From Xanthomonas maliensis (GTDB lineage: Bacteria; Pseudomonadota; Gammaproteobacteria; Xanthomonadales; Xanthomonadaceae), in contig NZ_NSET01000062.1 of assembly GCF_009192945.1 (NCBI RefSeq), positions 1-64,000 of the forward strand: 64,000 nt of DNA, read 5' to 3'. The notes below the pieces were generated by a model. The model did no database searches. It saw only the letters and a list, made by a program, of their open reading frames with translations, and was not told the origin of the DNA. The first letter of the stretch is position 1; each line of letters starts with the position of its first letter. Both the position numbers and the translations under genes were made by a program. This document shows, in pieces, positions 9,478-18,704 of the stretch.

Positions 9478-11394
9478 ATGATCGACTCCACCCGCTATCC
9501 GCGCCTGTCGCGCATCCAGACCCCCGACGACCTGCGCCGCTTCGATGAAGCCGACCTGACGGCCGTCGCTTCGGAATTGCGCTCCTATCTGATCGAATCG
9601 GTGGGCAAGAGCGGCGGCCACTTCGCTGCCGGGCTGGGCGTCATCGAACTCACCGTCGCCCTGCACTATCTCTACCAGACCCCGGTCGACCAACTAGTGT
9701 GGGACGTCGGGCATCAGACCTACCCGCACAAGATCCTGACCGGCCGCCGCGACCAGATCCACACGGTCAAGCAGAAGGACGGCGTCGCGCCGTTTCCCAA
9801 GCGCGAGGAAAGCGTCTACGACACCTTTGGTGTCGGCCATTCGTCGACCTCGATCTCCGCCGCACTGGGCATGGCGATCGCCGCCCAGCGCAACGGCGAT
9901 GAGCGCAAGGTGGTGGCGGTGATCGGCGATGGCGCGATGACGGCCGGCATGGTCTACGAGGCGCTCAACCACGCCGGCGGCATGGACCCGGAACCCAACC
10001 TGCTGGTGATCCTCAACGACAACCGCATGTCGATCTCCGAGGCGGTGGGCGGGCTGACCAAGATGCTCGGTCGTGCCAGCGGCAGCCGCACCCTCAATGC
10101 CATCCGCGAGGGCGGCAAGAAGATCCTCGGCGACAAGAAGAACAACCCGACCGCGCGCTTCGTGCGCCGTTGGGAAGAACACTGGAAGGGCATGTTCGTG
10201 CCATCCACCCTGTTCGAGGAAATGGGCTTCCATTACACCGGCCCGATCGATGGCCACGACTTGCCCGGTCTGATCGGTGCGCTGAAGACCTTGAAGACGC
10301 TCAAGGGCCCACAGCTGCTGCACGTCATTACCACCAAGGGCAAGGGCTATGAACTGGCCGAGGGCGACCAGATCGGTTACCACGCGGTCGGTCCGTTCGA
10401 CCCCAGCAAGGGGCTGGTGACCAAGGCCGGCGCCAAGAAGCCCACCTACACCGATGTCTTCAGCGACTGGATCTGCGACATGGCCGCCGCCGAACCGGCG
10501 CTGCTGGCGATCACCCCGGCAATGCGCGAGGGATCGGGCCTGGTCCGCTTCAGCAAGGACTATCCGCAGCGCTACTTCGACGTCGCGATCGCCGAGCAGC
10601 ACGCAGTGACGCTGGCCGCCGGCATGGCCACCCAGGGCGCCAAACCGGTGGTGGCGATCTATTCCACCTTCCTGCAGCGCGGCTACGACCAGTTGGTCCA
10701 TGACGTGGCTGTGCAGCAGTTGGATGTGCTGTTCGCGATCGATCGCGGCGGCGTGGTCGGCCCGGACGGCGCCACCCATGCCGGCAACCTGGATCTGAGC
10801 TTCCTGCGCTGCGTGCCGCACATGGTGGTGATGGCGCCGGCCGACGAGGCCGAGTGCCGGCAGATGCTGACCACCGGCCTGCGGCATGCCGGCCCGGCCG
10901 CGGTGCGCTATCCGCGCGGCACTGGACCGGGAATCGCGCCCGGTAGCGCGCTGGAGACCTTGCCGATCGGCAAGGCGCAGCTGCGCCGCCATGGCCAGCG
11001 CATCGCCCTGCTCGCCTTCGGCGCGACCCTCGGTGCCGCCGAGGCCGTCGGCCAGGCACTGGGCCTGACCGTGGTCAACATGCGTTTCGTCAAACCGCTG
11101 GACAAGGCCTTGTTGCTGGAACTGGCACGCAACCACGAAGGCATGGTCACCATCGAGGACAACGTGGTCGCCGGTGGCGCCGGCTCGGGCGTGGCCGAAT
11201 TGCTCAATGCCGAGGCGGTGGTCATGCCGATGTTGCACCTCGGCCTGCCCGATAGCTTCCAGCACCACGCCAGCCGTGAGGATCTGCTGGCCGAAGCCGG
11301 CATCGATCAAGCCGGCATCCAGGCCGCGGTGCTCAAGCGTTGGCCACAATTGGCCGGCAGCCCGCTTCCCGCACTCAACGCCGCCGCTGGCTGA
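9478..11394 (+). CDS. dxs: 1-deoxy-D-xylulose-5-phosphate synthase
   Basis: Thiamine-diphosphate enzyme that joins pyruvate and glyceraldehyde-3-phosphate in the first step of the MEP isoprenoid pathway. The 638-residue product has the ThDP motif (GDGAMTAGM through ILNDN), the transketolase pyrimidine domain ([15 protein letters not shown]) and the C-terminal domain. Either ATG at 9475 or 9478 could be the start; I use the second because it gives the usual Xanthomonas N-terminus. The best ribosome-binding site (GGGGAGGA, 9441-9448) is far from both and better placed for a five-codon frame at 9453-9470. Confidence 0.96.
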   Translation: MIDSTRYPRLSRIQTPDDLRRFDEADLTAVASELRSYLIESVGKSGGHFAAGLGVIELTVALHYLYQTPVDQLVWDVGHQTYPHKILTGRRDQIHTVKQKDGVAPFPKREESVYDTFGVGHSSTSISAALGMAIAAQRNGDERKVVAVIGDGAMTAGMVYEALNHAGGMDPEPNLLVILNDNRMSISEAVGGLTKMLGRASGSRTLNAIREGGKKILGDKKNNPTARFVRRWEEHWKGMFVPSTLFEEMGFHYTGPIDGHDLPGLIGALKTLKTLKGPQLLHVITTKGKGYELAEGDQIGYHAVGPFDPSKGLVTKAGAKKPTYTDVFSDWICDMAAAEPALLAITPAMREGSGLVRFSKDYPQRYFDVAIAEQHAVTLAAGMATQGAKPVVAIYSTFLQRGYDQLVHDVAVQQLDVLFAIDRGGVVGPDGATHAGNLDLSFLRCVPHMVVMAPADEAECRQMLTTGLRHAGPAAVRYPRGTGPGIAPGSALETLPIGKAQLRRHGQRIALLAFGATLGAAEAVGQALGLTVVNMRFVKPLDKALLLELARNHEGMVTIEDNVVAGGAGSGVAELLNAEAVVMPMLHLGLPDSFQHHASREDLLAEAGIDQAGIQAAVLKRWPQLAGSPLPALNAAAG

Positions 11395-11413
11395 GTACGG
11401 CACCGGAGGGCTA

Positions 11414-11443
11414 CTGCAGCGACGCGACATGGCGTCGTTGCAG
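11414..11443 (+). terminator. Stem-loop between convergent dxs and gumN
   Basis: A 12-base-pair stem (CTGCAGCGACGC with GCGTCGTTGCAG, one G-T pair) and a six-base loop, 20 bases after the dxs stop. It is followed on the + strand by GGGGTTT, a poor U tract, so it may be a weak terminator for dxs or a barrier between the two convergent genes. Confidence 0.5.
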
Positions 11444-11565
11444 GGGTTTAACGTCGGCTGCCTGGTCCATTGCGTGCCGTCAGTCGTATGCGTGCTTCAG
11501 CGCGTGGACGTCATTGCGGCGCGCGTCGCCGGCATGGCTCTGTCTGTGGCAAGCCAACGAGTAGC

Positions 11566-12579
11566 TCACGGTGCTTCGACGGCGTAGCCCAGCGCCTGCA
11601 AGCGCGCCACATAGCCATCCGGCGCAGTCAAACGGCTGATGGGCAACACCGCGAAGGTACTGCGGTTGCGTTGCAGCGCACCGGTGGCGATGGCGAGCCA
11701 GTGTTCGCGCATGCGGCGGTCAAGATCGTCGATCCCACGTTTCCTGATCGCTTCGGAGCTGGCAATCGCTTGCATGCAGGCAGCCTGCGGATCTTCGCGC
11801 GGCAACTGGCGCAGGGTGTCGATGTCGCCGACCGACCAGGCATTGGCGCGCTCGACCATGGTGGGAAGATCGCGTTCCACCGCCGCCAGGATGCTGCGGA
11901 AACAGCCGACATCGTCCATGCCGCCGGCGCGGAACTCCTTCAGCGCCTGCCGCGGGTCCTTGATCGTGTAATCCAGCGCCGTGGATGTCGGCTTGAGACC
12001 TGCGCGTTTGGCCGCCCGTTCCACCACCGGCCAGACCACTGGCGAACGCGCCAGACCGGATCGTTTGACGGCCGCCTCGTACAACTCCCCGGCAGCCACC
12101 ATCGGGCGCTTGCGTTCCACGCCCCCATCGCGACCGATGTAACGCGCCTTGGCGACCAGCCAACGCGCATACACGTCGGCCGGCAGGATCTCGCGCAGTT
12201 CGCGCCCATCCTCGTTCTTCATCGCCTTCATCGCCGAAGGCAGCAAGGTCAGCTTGCCGAAGAAGCCGATGTCCGCATCCAACTTGACGCTGGGCGCCTC
12301 CAAGACCTGCTGCGACCGGCCAATGATGGCCTCCACCTCGGCGGACTGCCATTGCAGCCGCTTTGGCAGAGGCGACACGGTGCCCAGGATCCACAACACG
12401 TGATCGCCCTTGCTGACCTTCCACAGGCCTGGTCCTGGCTGCACGCCACGCACGACCATCGCCTCCAGGTCGACCACTGGCGGTGGCGCAGTGACGGCCG
12501 AAGGTGGAGTCTCCCCGGCAGTGGCCATCAGCGCGACCAGCATCAAACCGGCTCCGCAAAGCACTCCCCTGTATCGCAT
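11566..12579 (-). CDS. gumN: GumN, TraB/TIKI-family secreted protein of the gum region
   Basis: Encodes a 337-residue protein with a signal peptide (about 1-21), placing it in the envelope. It matches the TraB/PrgY/GumN (TIKI) family by position beside gum and by the N-terminal WKVSKGDHVLWILGT and C-terminal RLQALGY patterns. TIKI members are metalloproteases using two GX2H motifs. Here both expected sites lack His: GTVS (66-69) and LPIS (about 312-315), so catalysis is doubtful. The start at 12579 gives the signal peptide; another possible start lies 27 bases upstream. It follows the cupin gene on the same strand. GumN is not needed for xanthan repeat-unit assembly in the accepted pathway. 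Confidence 0.88.
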   Translation of the reverse strand: MRYRGVLCGAGLMLVALMATAGETPPSAVTAPPPVVDLEAMVVRGVQPGPGLWKVSKGDHVLWILGTVSPLPKRLQWQSAEVEAIIGRSQQVLEAPSVKLDADIGFFGKLTLLPSAMKAMKNEDGRELREILPADVYARWLVAKARYIGRDGGVERKRPMVAAGELYEAAVKRSGLARSPVVWPVVERAAKRAGLKPTSTALDYTIKDPRQALKEFRAGGMDDVGCFRSILAAVERDLPTMVERANAWSVGDIDTLRQLPREDPQAACMQAIASSEAIRKRGIDDLDRRMREHWLAIATGALQRNRSTFAVLPISRLTAPDGYVARLQALGYAVEAP

Positions 12580-12664
12580 CACACACGCTCCCTGTTTGAC
12601 GCGCACACTATGCCAAGCGGACCGCCGCTGCGTTAGGGAAGCGTTTGCCGCCAGCGGCGTCGCC

Positions 12665-13129
12665 TCAGCGCGGAGCGAGCGCTGCCAGATGCGCGGCCAG
12701 CGGGGATTGCGGGTCGAGCAGCATGAACCCTTCCCAGACGAAGCCTGGCGACACCGTACAGCCCACCAGGGTGAAATCGCCCAGCGAGCGGGCCGCCTGC
12801 CAGTGCCCGGCAGGCACTACGTGCATCGGCTCGCCGCCACGCTCGGCGGCATCCAGAATCCGGCGGCGCAGCTGCCCGGAGACCTCATCGTAGAGCGACA
12901 GTTCGAGCGCCGCACCCTGCTGCCAATGCCAGCTTTCTTCCGCGTCGACCCGATGCCAGGCACTGCATTCGCCCGCAGCGAGCAGGAAGCGGATTGCGGT
13001 CAATGCCGGGCGCAGACGAACGCCGTCGCTGACCTGGTGGGTGGATGCATAGATCCGTCGGAAGTGCCCACCCTCCGGATGGGGAGAGAGCTCAAGCGAG
13101 CGAATCAGGTCGGCGGCAATCGGATGCAT
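12665..13129 (-). CDS. Cupin domain protein (DUF985 / YML079w-like)
   Basis: A small 154-residue cytosolic cupin. The opening LIRSLELSPHPEGGHFRRIY and the segments SAWHRVDAEESWHWQQG and GCTVSPGFVWEGFMLL are characteristic of the DUF985 cupin_5 family, whose fold resembles sugar-nucleotide epimerases but whose reaction is not established. It sits between gumM (130 bases away) and gumN (85 bases away) on the same strand, so it may share the tail of the gum transcript. Its sequence is not typical of any known xanthan enzyme; the link to exopolysaccharide is by position only. Confidence 0.85.
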   Translation of the reverse strand: MHPIAADLIRSLELSPHPEGGHFRRIYASTHQVSDGVRLRPALTAIRFLLAAGECSAWHRVDAEESWHWQQGAALELSLYDEVSGQLRRRILDAAERGGEPMHVVPAGHWQAARSLGDFTLVGCTVSPGFVWEGFMLLDPQSPLAAHLAALAPR

Positions 13130-13259
13130 GCCGTCATCCTAGAACGTGTCAGATGCAGGGAGACAGTCCGTGAGACTGCGCCGACACGCTTGCGTCGTCG
13201 CGCTTCCGGCCACTGGCTTGTCCCCTGGCCGTCTTCGGCGCCGGGCGTCCCGCACTGCG

Positions 13260-14051
13260 TCAGGACAGATGCTTTCCCGCACGCAGGCAGGTGCGGAAGA
13301 ACACCAACAAGTCCCAGCTATACCGCTTGAACAGGCGACGCGGCTCGCGCAGCAAGCGGTACATCCACTCCATGTGCAGGCGCCGCACCCACTGCGGCGC
13401 CCGCTGCGCGGTACCGGACAGGAAATCCAACAAGGCACCGACGCCGAACACCAACGGCACCTGCAGCGCCTGGCTATGATCGAGAATCCAACGCTCCTGC
13501 AAGGGATTGCCGAACGCGACCAGCAGGACATCCGCACCGGACTGGTTGATCCGCTCGCTCAAGCCTTCGCCGGCGGCAGCGAATTCGCCGTAACCATCGC
13601 ACAGGCCGACCACTTGCTGCCCCAGCGTCTCGGTCAAGGTCTTGGCCGCCGTCTGCGCCACACCAGGGCGCCCGCCCAACAAGAAGAACTTCAGCGGCTG
13701 GGCGGCCTCGCGGCACAGATAAGGGATCAGATCGGTGCCGTTGAGGTTGCCTGCAAAGCGCCGCCCATGGATCAGACGCGCCGCTAGATCCATACCGATG
13801 CCGTCGTTGACGATGCGCACGCTCGGCTCACGCATCCGCTGGCGCAAACCCTGGCACTGCACGATGAAGTTGGTATTGGCGAAGAACACCCGCCGCCGCT
13901 GGCCAGCGGCCAAGGCGTGGAACAGCTCCAGTGCAAACACGTCCTGCGTCGTGGACAGCACCGGCATGCCTCCCAGCGGAATGATCACGCCCTGCGGCGG
14001 CGGCGTCACCGTGATCTCGGCTGTGCCGGTATGCGCTTGCTGACCGTGCAT
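13260..14051 (-). CDS. gumM: GumM, beta-1,4-glucosyltransferase of xanthan synthesis
   Basis: Adds the second glucose to the lipid-linked glucose made by GumD, forming the cellobiose backbone unit of the xanthan repeat. The 263-residue product belongs to the WecG/TagA/CpsF family (GT26): ANTNFIVQCQG near the N-terminus, NGTDLIPYLC, FFLLGGRPGVA, LLVAFGNPLQERWI and the C-terminal RAPQWVRRLHMEWMYRLLREP. No membrane segments; the enzyme works at the inner face of the membrane. The ATG at 14051 is seven bases from the gumL stop, so translation is probably coupled. It is the last canonical gene of the gumB-M series here. Confidence 0.95.
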   Translation of the reverse strand: MHGQQAHTGTAEITVTPPPQGVIIPLGGMPVLSTTQDVFALELFHALAAGQRRRVFFANTNFIVQCQGLRQRMREPSVRIVNDGIGMDLAARLIHGRRFAGNLNGTDLIPYLCREAAQPLKFFLLGGRPGVAQTAAKTLTETLGQQVVGLCDGYGEFAAAGEGLSERINQSGADVLLVAFGNPLQERWILDHSQALQVPLVFGVGALLDFLSGTAQRAPQWVRRLHMEWMYRLLREPRRLFKRYSWDLLVFFRTCLRAGKHLS

Positions 14052-14058
14052 GGCCACC

Positions 14059-14853
14059 TCACCAAAGATCGTAGGGGAAGGCCGCCAACAATCCGGCCTG
14101 CAGGCGGGCGAGGTCGAAATCGCCGTTGCCACCCAGGGCAAGGCACTCTTCCACACTGTGTCCGGCATGCCACTGCTGACGACCAGTGCCGAAATAATAG
14201 TCGTCGTACTTGAAGCGGTCCTCGCCATTGCCCCAGTCCAGATAGACCGCTGGGATGCCATAGGCTTCGGCCAGGATCAGCCCGTGCAGCGAGCTGCTGA
14301 TCACCAGCTCGGCACCGAGCAAGGCACTCATGAAGGTCGCAGGCTTGACGTTGGGGAACACCAGGTGGTCGGCGAAGGCGCTGTACTTTTCTACCGGCTC
14401 ATTGAAATGCGGAACGATGGCGAACGGTCGCTTCTCGATCGGCCCCAGCGCATCGGCCGGGAAGAAGCGCGGCGTGAGCAGGCCCGGATCGCCATAGACC
14501 TCGGGCACGGCAATGCCGCGATCGAGCAGGAACTGACGGGTCTTCGGCCCACGCACCGCGCGGACATCGAGCGTGCTGAAGGTGTTGCGCTCGGACGGAA
14601 TCTTACCGTTGATGCCACTGCCCCAGACGGTATCTCCGTCCTTGGCGAAGTGCAGCACCGAACCGATCGCGATCAGCTTCTTGCTCAGATCGCGCTTTTC
14701 GATCAGCGTCTTGTCCTGCATCGACAACACACATGACACGATCACCTTGGACAGGTGATCGCCCATGTTGACTCCCTTGTTTTTCGGCTGCCACCAGAAC
14801 AGTGCGCGTCGTTCGGCATGTTCTATCCATTTCTGCAGCAAGGCGTTGGCCAT
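14059..14853 (-). CDS. gumL: GumL, ketal pyruvate transferase
   Basis: Transfers a pyruvyl group from phosphoenolpyruvate to the terminal mannose of the xanthan side chain, forming a 4,6-ketal that affects viscosity. The 264-residue protein has the polysaccharide pyruvyl transferase features: a start with WWQPKNKGVNMGDHLS, IGSVLHFAKDGDTVWGSGI, RGPKTRQFLLDRGI, GDPGLLTPRFF and ELVISSSLHGLILAEAYGIP. It lies 36 bases after the gumK stop and seven before gumM. Length and position match GumL of other xanthomonads. Confidence 0.95.
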   Translation of the reverse strand: MANALLQKWIEHAERRALFWWQPKNKGVNMGDHLSKVIVSCVLSMQDKTLIEKRDLSKKLIAIGSVLHFAKDGDTVWGSGINGKIPSERNTFSTLDVRAVRGPKTRQFLLDRGIAVPEVYGDPGLLTPRFFPADALGPIEKRPFAIVPHFNEPVEKYSAFADHLVFPNVKPATFMSALLGAELVISSSLHGLILAEAYGIPAVYLDWGNGEDRFKYDDYYFGTGRQQWHAGHSVEECLALGGNGDFDLARLQAGLLAAFPYDLW

Positions 14854-14889
14854 AACAAGAGGTCTCCTTCAAAGCAATGAGCGCGCCGA

Positions 14890-16092
14890 TCAAGGCGCAA
14901 ATGCGGTCTCCGCGGGCGCAGCCATGGCTGCGCCACGCTGCTGGGGGTACAGACGGGTTTCGGGATAGGCGGCAGGATCCAGTACGCGGTCGGTGGTGTC
15001 GGACCAATTCAGGCACTGTCGATAACGCACACGCGGCGCCTCCAAGGCGCGCCCGATGGCGGCAACGATCGAATCGGCATCGCCCGGCGTGTAGCCGAAG
15101 CGCGACTGGTACGGCCCAACGACGACATTGGGGCACACCGCCGGCAACCCAAAGAAATCGTACTGCAGCAGTTTCATCGAGCTGTCGGCCAAGTAGACCG
15201 GCACCTGCTCGGACGCATACGGCGCAATGCCAAAGCGTGCATGCTTGATGTATGCAATCGTCTCGGCATGCTTCATCTCGCCATAGACCACCACATTGTC
15301 GCCGTAACCGGGATGGCGCCCCATCCCCGAGCCGATGACATGAAAGGTCACCTGCGGGAAGGCCTTGCTGGCGACAACGAAGAACTCCGGATCGAACAGC
15401 ATCGAACCGACCGCCACCGCGTGAATACCTTCGCCATACGGCGACGGATCGCCAAGTTGATCCAGGTTGTGATCCACCCCGTGGCCGACGTGATAGACAT
15501 TGTCGCGACTGGCCACCTCGGCCGCCATCGCCGGGGATACCAGCGCGATGACATCGAGCATCGGCGCGACGCGGTCGAACTCGCGCTCGATATAGGAGGC
15601 GACATTGATCGTGCTCAAGCCGTCGGACGCGCGATAGACCAGCTTCGCCTTCGGATTGACGCGCTTGGCCAGCTCAATGAACGCAACCGCGATGCCACTC
15701 TCGATCACGATCACATCGGCCTCGCGCATCCAGTCGAGCAACTGCCGCGGCGGATGCGCCGCGTACCAACGGAACATCAGATCCTCGACCGGACGCAACC
15801 AGGCGCGCCGCGTATTGAACGGATGCACGGTGGTCCGCCACAGGAAGCAATCCACGCCCTTGTGCGACACCACGGTATTGGCGGTGTGATCCAGCGGCAG
15901 TCGCATGTCGCCCTTCATGCGCGACAGCCGGCTATAGCGCAACGAGAAGAAGCGCGTGGTACCACGCAACGCCAGCTGATCGGTGATGAAATGGATATTG
16001 GCGCGGCGCGGCGTCCGGTAATCGTGCGCGGACAAGACCAGATAGCAAGGCCGACGGATGCCGGTGGCAGGGGCAGCAGACGTATCGCTCAT
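14890..16092 (-). CDS. gumK: GumK, beta-1,2-glucuronosyltransferase
   Basis: Adds glucuronic acid from UDP-GlcA to the internal mannose of the lipid-linked xanthan trisaccharide. The protein (400 residues from the ATG at 16092) is the monotopic membrane-associated GT70 enzyme of GT-B fold. It closely follows X. campestris GumK from [19 protein letters not shown] through [17 protein letters not shown] to [20 protein letters not shown]. The extreme N- and C-termini diverge, as is usual between species. The gap to gumJ is 63 bases, unlike the 4-base overlaps upstream; an additional promoter before gumK is known in X. campestris. Confidence 0.96.
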   Translation of the reverse strand: MSDTSAAPATGIRRPCYLVLSAHDYRTPRRANIHFITDQLALRGTTRFFSLRYSRLSRMKGDMRLPLDHTANTVVSHKGVDCFLWRTTVHPFNTRRAWLRPVEDLMFRWYAAHPPRQLLDWMREADVIVIESGIAVAFIELAKRVNPKAKLVYRASDGLSTINVASYIEREFDRVAPMLDVIALVSPAMAAEVASRDNVYHVGHGVDHNLDQLGDPSPYGEGIHAVAVGSMLFDPEFFVVASKAFPQVTFHVIGSGMGRHPGYGDNVVVYGEMKHAETIAYIKHARFGIAPYASEQVPVYLADSSMKLLQYDFFGLPAVCPNVVVGPYQSRFGYTPGDADSIVAAIGRALEAPRVRYRQCLNWSDTTDRVLDPAAYPETRLYPQQRGAAMAAPAETAFAP

Positions 16093-16155
16093 GTGCCGAG
16101 TCCTATGACGTATGAAGGAAAGCATGCCCGAAGGCAGGCGAAGACCATGTGGTGC

Positions 16156-17658
16156 TCACCGCCGTGCCCGCGCCTGCATCAGCAGCTTGCGGATGCTGAT
16201 GATGGACACGACGTCGCGACGGAATGCCGGCCACACCAGCAACAACAGGCAACTCAGCGCCATCGCTGCGGCACCGACTCCCAACTGCTCCCACAGCGGA
16301 CCGCCGATGCGGACTGAAGCGGCGTAGGCGGCCGCGCCCGCAAGACCATAGGCGACGATCGCGCGCATGGCATTGTGGAACAACGGCATGACTGGCACAT
16401 CGGTAATGCGACCGATCCAGATCAGCGACAACGGCCAGATCAAGAACAGACCGATCGTGTAACCGACCGACACGCCCATGGCGCCCCATTGCGAGCCGGC
16501 AAAGATGCAGGCGATCAGCAGGACGCGACCGACCAGGGAGTAGACCAATTGCTCGCGCATCAAGCCCTTGGCGAGGAAGACCCAATAGGTCGCATAGGCC
16601 GCGGTCTGGAAGATGCCACCCAGGGTGAGCACCTGAAACAACGGCACCGCGGCCCGCCACTGCTTGCCCAGCACCAGCACGATCAGTGGAAAGGCGAGCG
16701 CACAGGCAAACGAGAACAAGGCGACGATCAAATGCACCATCACCGTCTGACCGCGCAGCAGGAAGGCGCTAAACCGTTCGCGGTCGTCCTGCAGCTGCGA
16801 CAGCACCGGCAAGGCGACACTGGTGGCCGGCGCATTGATCTGGTTCAACGGCATCATCAACAACTGGAATGCGCGGTTGTAGAGACCCAGCGCATCCGGG
16901 CCGGTGCGCCACCCGATGATCACCTGACCGACGTTACGGCTGGCATAGCCGAGCAACTGCGCCGCCATCAGGTTCCAACCGAAGCTCATGAAGGCAGCCA
17001 TCGGCGCATCGCGGCGGTAGCCACGCGGCAGCCAGCGGGCACAGCCAACGGCGATGGCCAAGTTGACCAAGGCCTGCACCACCTGCTGCACCACCAGCGC
17101 CCAATAGCCCCACCCCGCCAGCGCAGCGGCGACGGCCGCCACCAGTCCCAGCACCTGGGCGCCGACGTCGCTGAGTGCCACCTGGCCAAAGCGCAGTGCC
17201 CGGCTCAGGTGCGCGCGGTATTGCGTGGTCATGCCGTTGAGCAGAAAGGTCAACGCCAGCGCCTGGGAGATCGTCACCAGCGCCGGTTCCTTGTAGAAAT
17301 TGGCGATCAGGTGGGCCGATGCGAAGACCACGATCGACAACAGCAACCCAATGCCGCTGTTGATCCAGAACAGGTTGTCGCGTTGTTCGCGACTGACATG
17401 TTTGGCCTGCACGGCTGCGGCCGACAGACCGAAGTCGCGCAGGATCTCGGCCGCGCCGACGATCGCAGTCACCATTGCCATCAGACCGTAGTCATAAGGC
17501 GTCAGCAGGCGCGCCAGCAGCACGATGCCGCCGAACTGCACCACCATCTTGGCCGATTGGCCGATCATCGTGACCGCTGCGCCGCCGGCGGCGCGTGAAC
17601 CGAGGCTGCGCTGGGGAGGTGGCGGAGCGGATGTCATCGTCGAAGTCTCTACGGTCAC
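16156..17658 (-). CDS. gumJ: GumJ, Wzx-type lipid-linked repeat-unit flippase
   Basis: Moves the completed undecaprenyl-diphosphate pentasaccharide across the inner membrane. The 500-residue protein has about a dozen hydrophobic segments and the polysaccharide-transport pattern at the start (GGAAVTMIGQSAKMVVQFGG, LLARLLTPYDYGLMAMV). The GTG at 17658 overlaps the gumI stop by four bases (GTGA), indicating coupled translation; an ATG seven codons later is an alternative. It is the last gene of the tightly overlapping gumF-J block before the gumK gap (gumG and gumH are separated by four bases). Confidence 0.95.
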   Translation of the reverse strand: MTVETSTMTSAPPPPQRSLGSRAAGGAAVTMIGQSAKMVVQFGGIVLLARLLTPYDYGLMAMVTAIVGAAEILRDFGLSAAAVQAKHVSREQRDNLFWINSGIGLLLSIVVFASAHLIANFYKEPALVTISQALALTFLLNGMTTQYRAHLSRALRFGQVALSDVGAQVLGLVAAVAAALAGWGYWALVVQQVVQALVNLAIAVGCARWLPRGYRRDAPMAAFMSFGWNLMAAQLLGYASRNVGQVIIGWRTGPDALGLYNRAFQLLMMPLNQINAPATSVALPVLSQLQDDRERFSAFLLRGQTVMVHLIVALFSFACALAFPLIVLVLGKQWRAAVPLFQVLTLGGIFQTAAYATYWVFLAKGLMREQLVYSLVGRVLLIACIFAGSQWGAMGVSVGYTIGLFLIWPLSLIWIGRITDVPVMPLFHNAMRAIVAYGLAGAAAYAASVRIGGPLWEQLGVGAAAMALSCLLLLVWPAFRRDVVSIISIRKLLMQARARR

Positions 17659-18704
17659 AGCGCCGGACCTCCATCCTTGCCGAGCGCTTCCAGATACGTG
17701 CGGTAATGCAGCTGGCCAATCCGCGGCCAGTCGCGTTGGGAAAGATCGGGCGCAGCACCACGCTGCGCCGCGCGGACGGTGTCAAGCATGCCGCCCAGCA
17801 GCGCCGCATCGAAGTCGCCCTCATAGAGGAAAACCCAGCCTGGCCCGACTTCCTCGGCGATGGCCGCATTCGACTCGCTCCACGGCGCCAGCACCGGCCG
17901 CGCCAGCGACAAGGCCAGCAACAAGGTGCCGGAGTTGTGCATCTGCCGATACGGCAGCACCACCAGCTCCGCTTCGCTGACCTCGCGCGCCAGCACAGGC
18001 TCCTCCACATAGGCGAGGTGCGCACTGATGCGCGGATCCTCATGGCAGGCCGTCTCCACCAACGTGCGCATTTGCGCGGTGGCCGGGTTGCCGACGATGC
18101 GCAGGCTCAAGCGGGGATCGCGTACCTGCTGCATGACGTCGAGCAGCGTCTCAACACCTTTGTATGGGCGAATCAGCCCGAAGTGCAGCAGGCGCCCAGG
18201 CACGACGGCGCCCCGCTCCATCGGCGCGAACCAATCACGGTAGTGGCCGTGCAGGATGGTATCGGTGAACGGCGGCCGCGGAGGCGTGGTCGCATTGATG
18301 CGGATCCAGCGGCGGGTCAGACGGTCGATCCACCCGAGCAGCGCGCGCTCGCGCCAACCGCGATCCTCGTGCGGCGCCAGATTGTGCAGCGTGCGTACGA
18401 TCGGTATGCCCGTCAGTTGCAGCTTCAACAGCAACAGGACCGCGCACGCCTGTTTGGCCAACGTCCCCAGCGTGCTGGGGTGACGCAGCAGATACTCCGG
18501 CCAATGCAGATGCAAGACGTCGTACCGCGACAACAGCGCCTCGCGCATCGAGAAGAAGCGCACGCTCACCGCATCGGGCAAGGCATCGTACAACTGGGTG
18601 AGATACGGATTGGTGTTGCTGCCTGGGCGCTCGGTAGAGAACAGCACGGTGATCGGCGGGCGGGCGCCACTCGGCGCGACCGGAGCGGAGGTCACTGCGC
18701 TCAT
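17655..18704 (-). CDS. gumI: GumI, beta-1,4-mannosyltransferase
   Basis: Adds the terminal mannose to the glucuronic acid of the xanthan side chain (GT94 in X. campestris). The 349-residue protein opens with a GT-B N-terminal domain (VLFSTERPGSNTNPYLTQLY) and has LHFGLIRPYKGVETLLDVM and LVVLPYRQMHNSGTLLLALS in the C-terminal nucleotide-sugar half. It overlaps gumH by four bases (ATGA) and gumJ by four bases (GTGA). Confidence 0.95.
   Translation of the reverse strand: MSAVTSAPVAPSGARPPITVLFSTERPGSNTNPYLTQLYDALPDAVSVRFFSMREALLSRYDVLHLHWPEYLLRHPSTLGTLAKQACAVLLLLKLQLTGIPIVRTLHNLAPHEDRGWRERALLGWIDRLTRRWIRINATTPPRPPFTDTILHGHYRDWFAPMERGAVVPGRLLHFGLIRPYKGVETLLDVMQQVRDPRLSLRIVGNPATAQMRTLVETACHEDPRISAHLAYVEEPVLAREVSEAELVVLPYRQMHNSGTLLLALSLARPVLAPWSESNAAIAEEVGPGWVFLYEGDFDAALLGGMLDTVRAAQRGAAPDLSQRDWPRIGQLHYRTYLEALGKDGGPAL

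Noticed and set aside
11000..13260. Attachment-site duplicate of the tRNA-Pro 3' end at the far side of gum
   Set aside because: No stretch matching the tRNA-Pro T arm and acceptor end was found between dxs and gumM.
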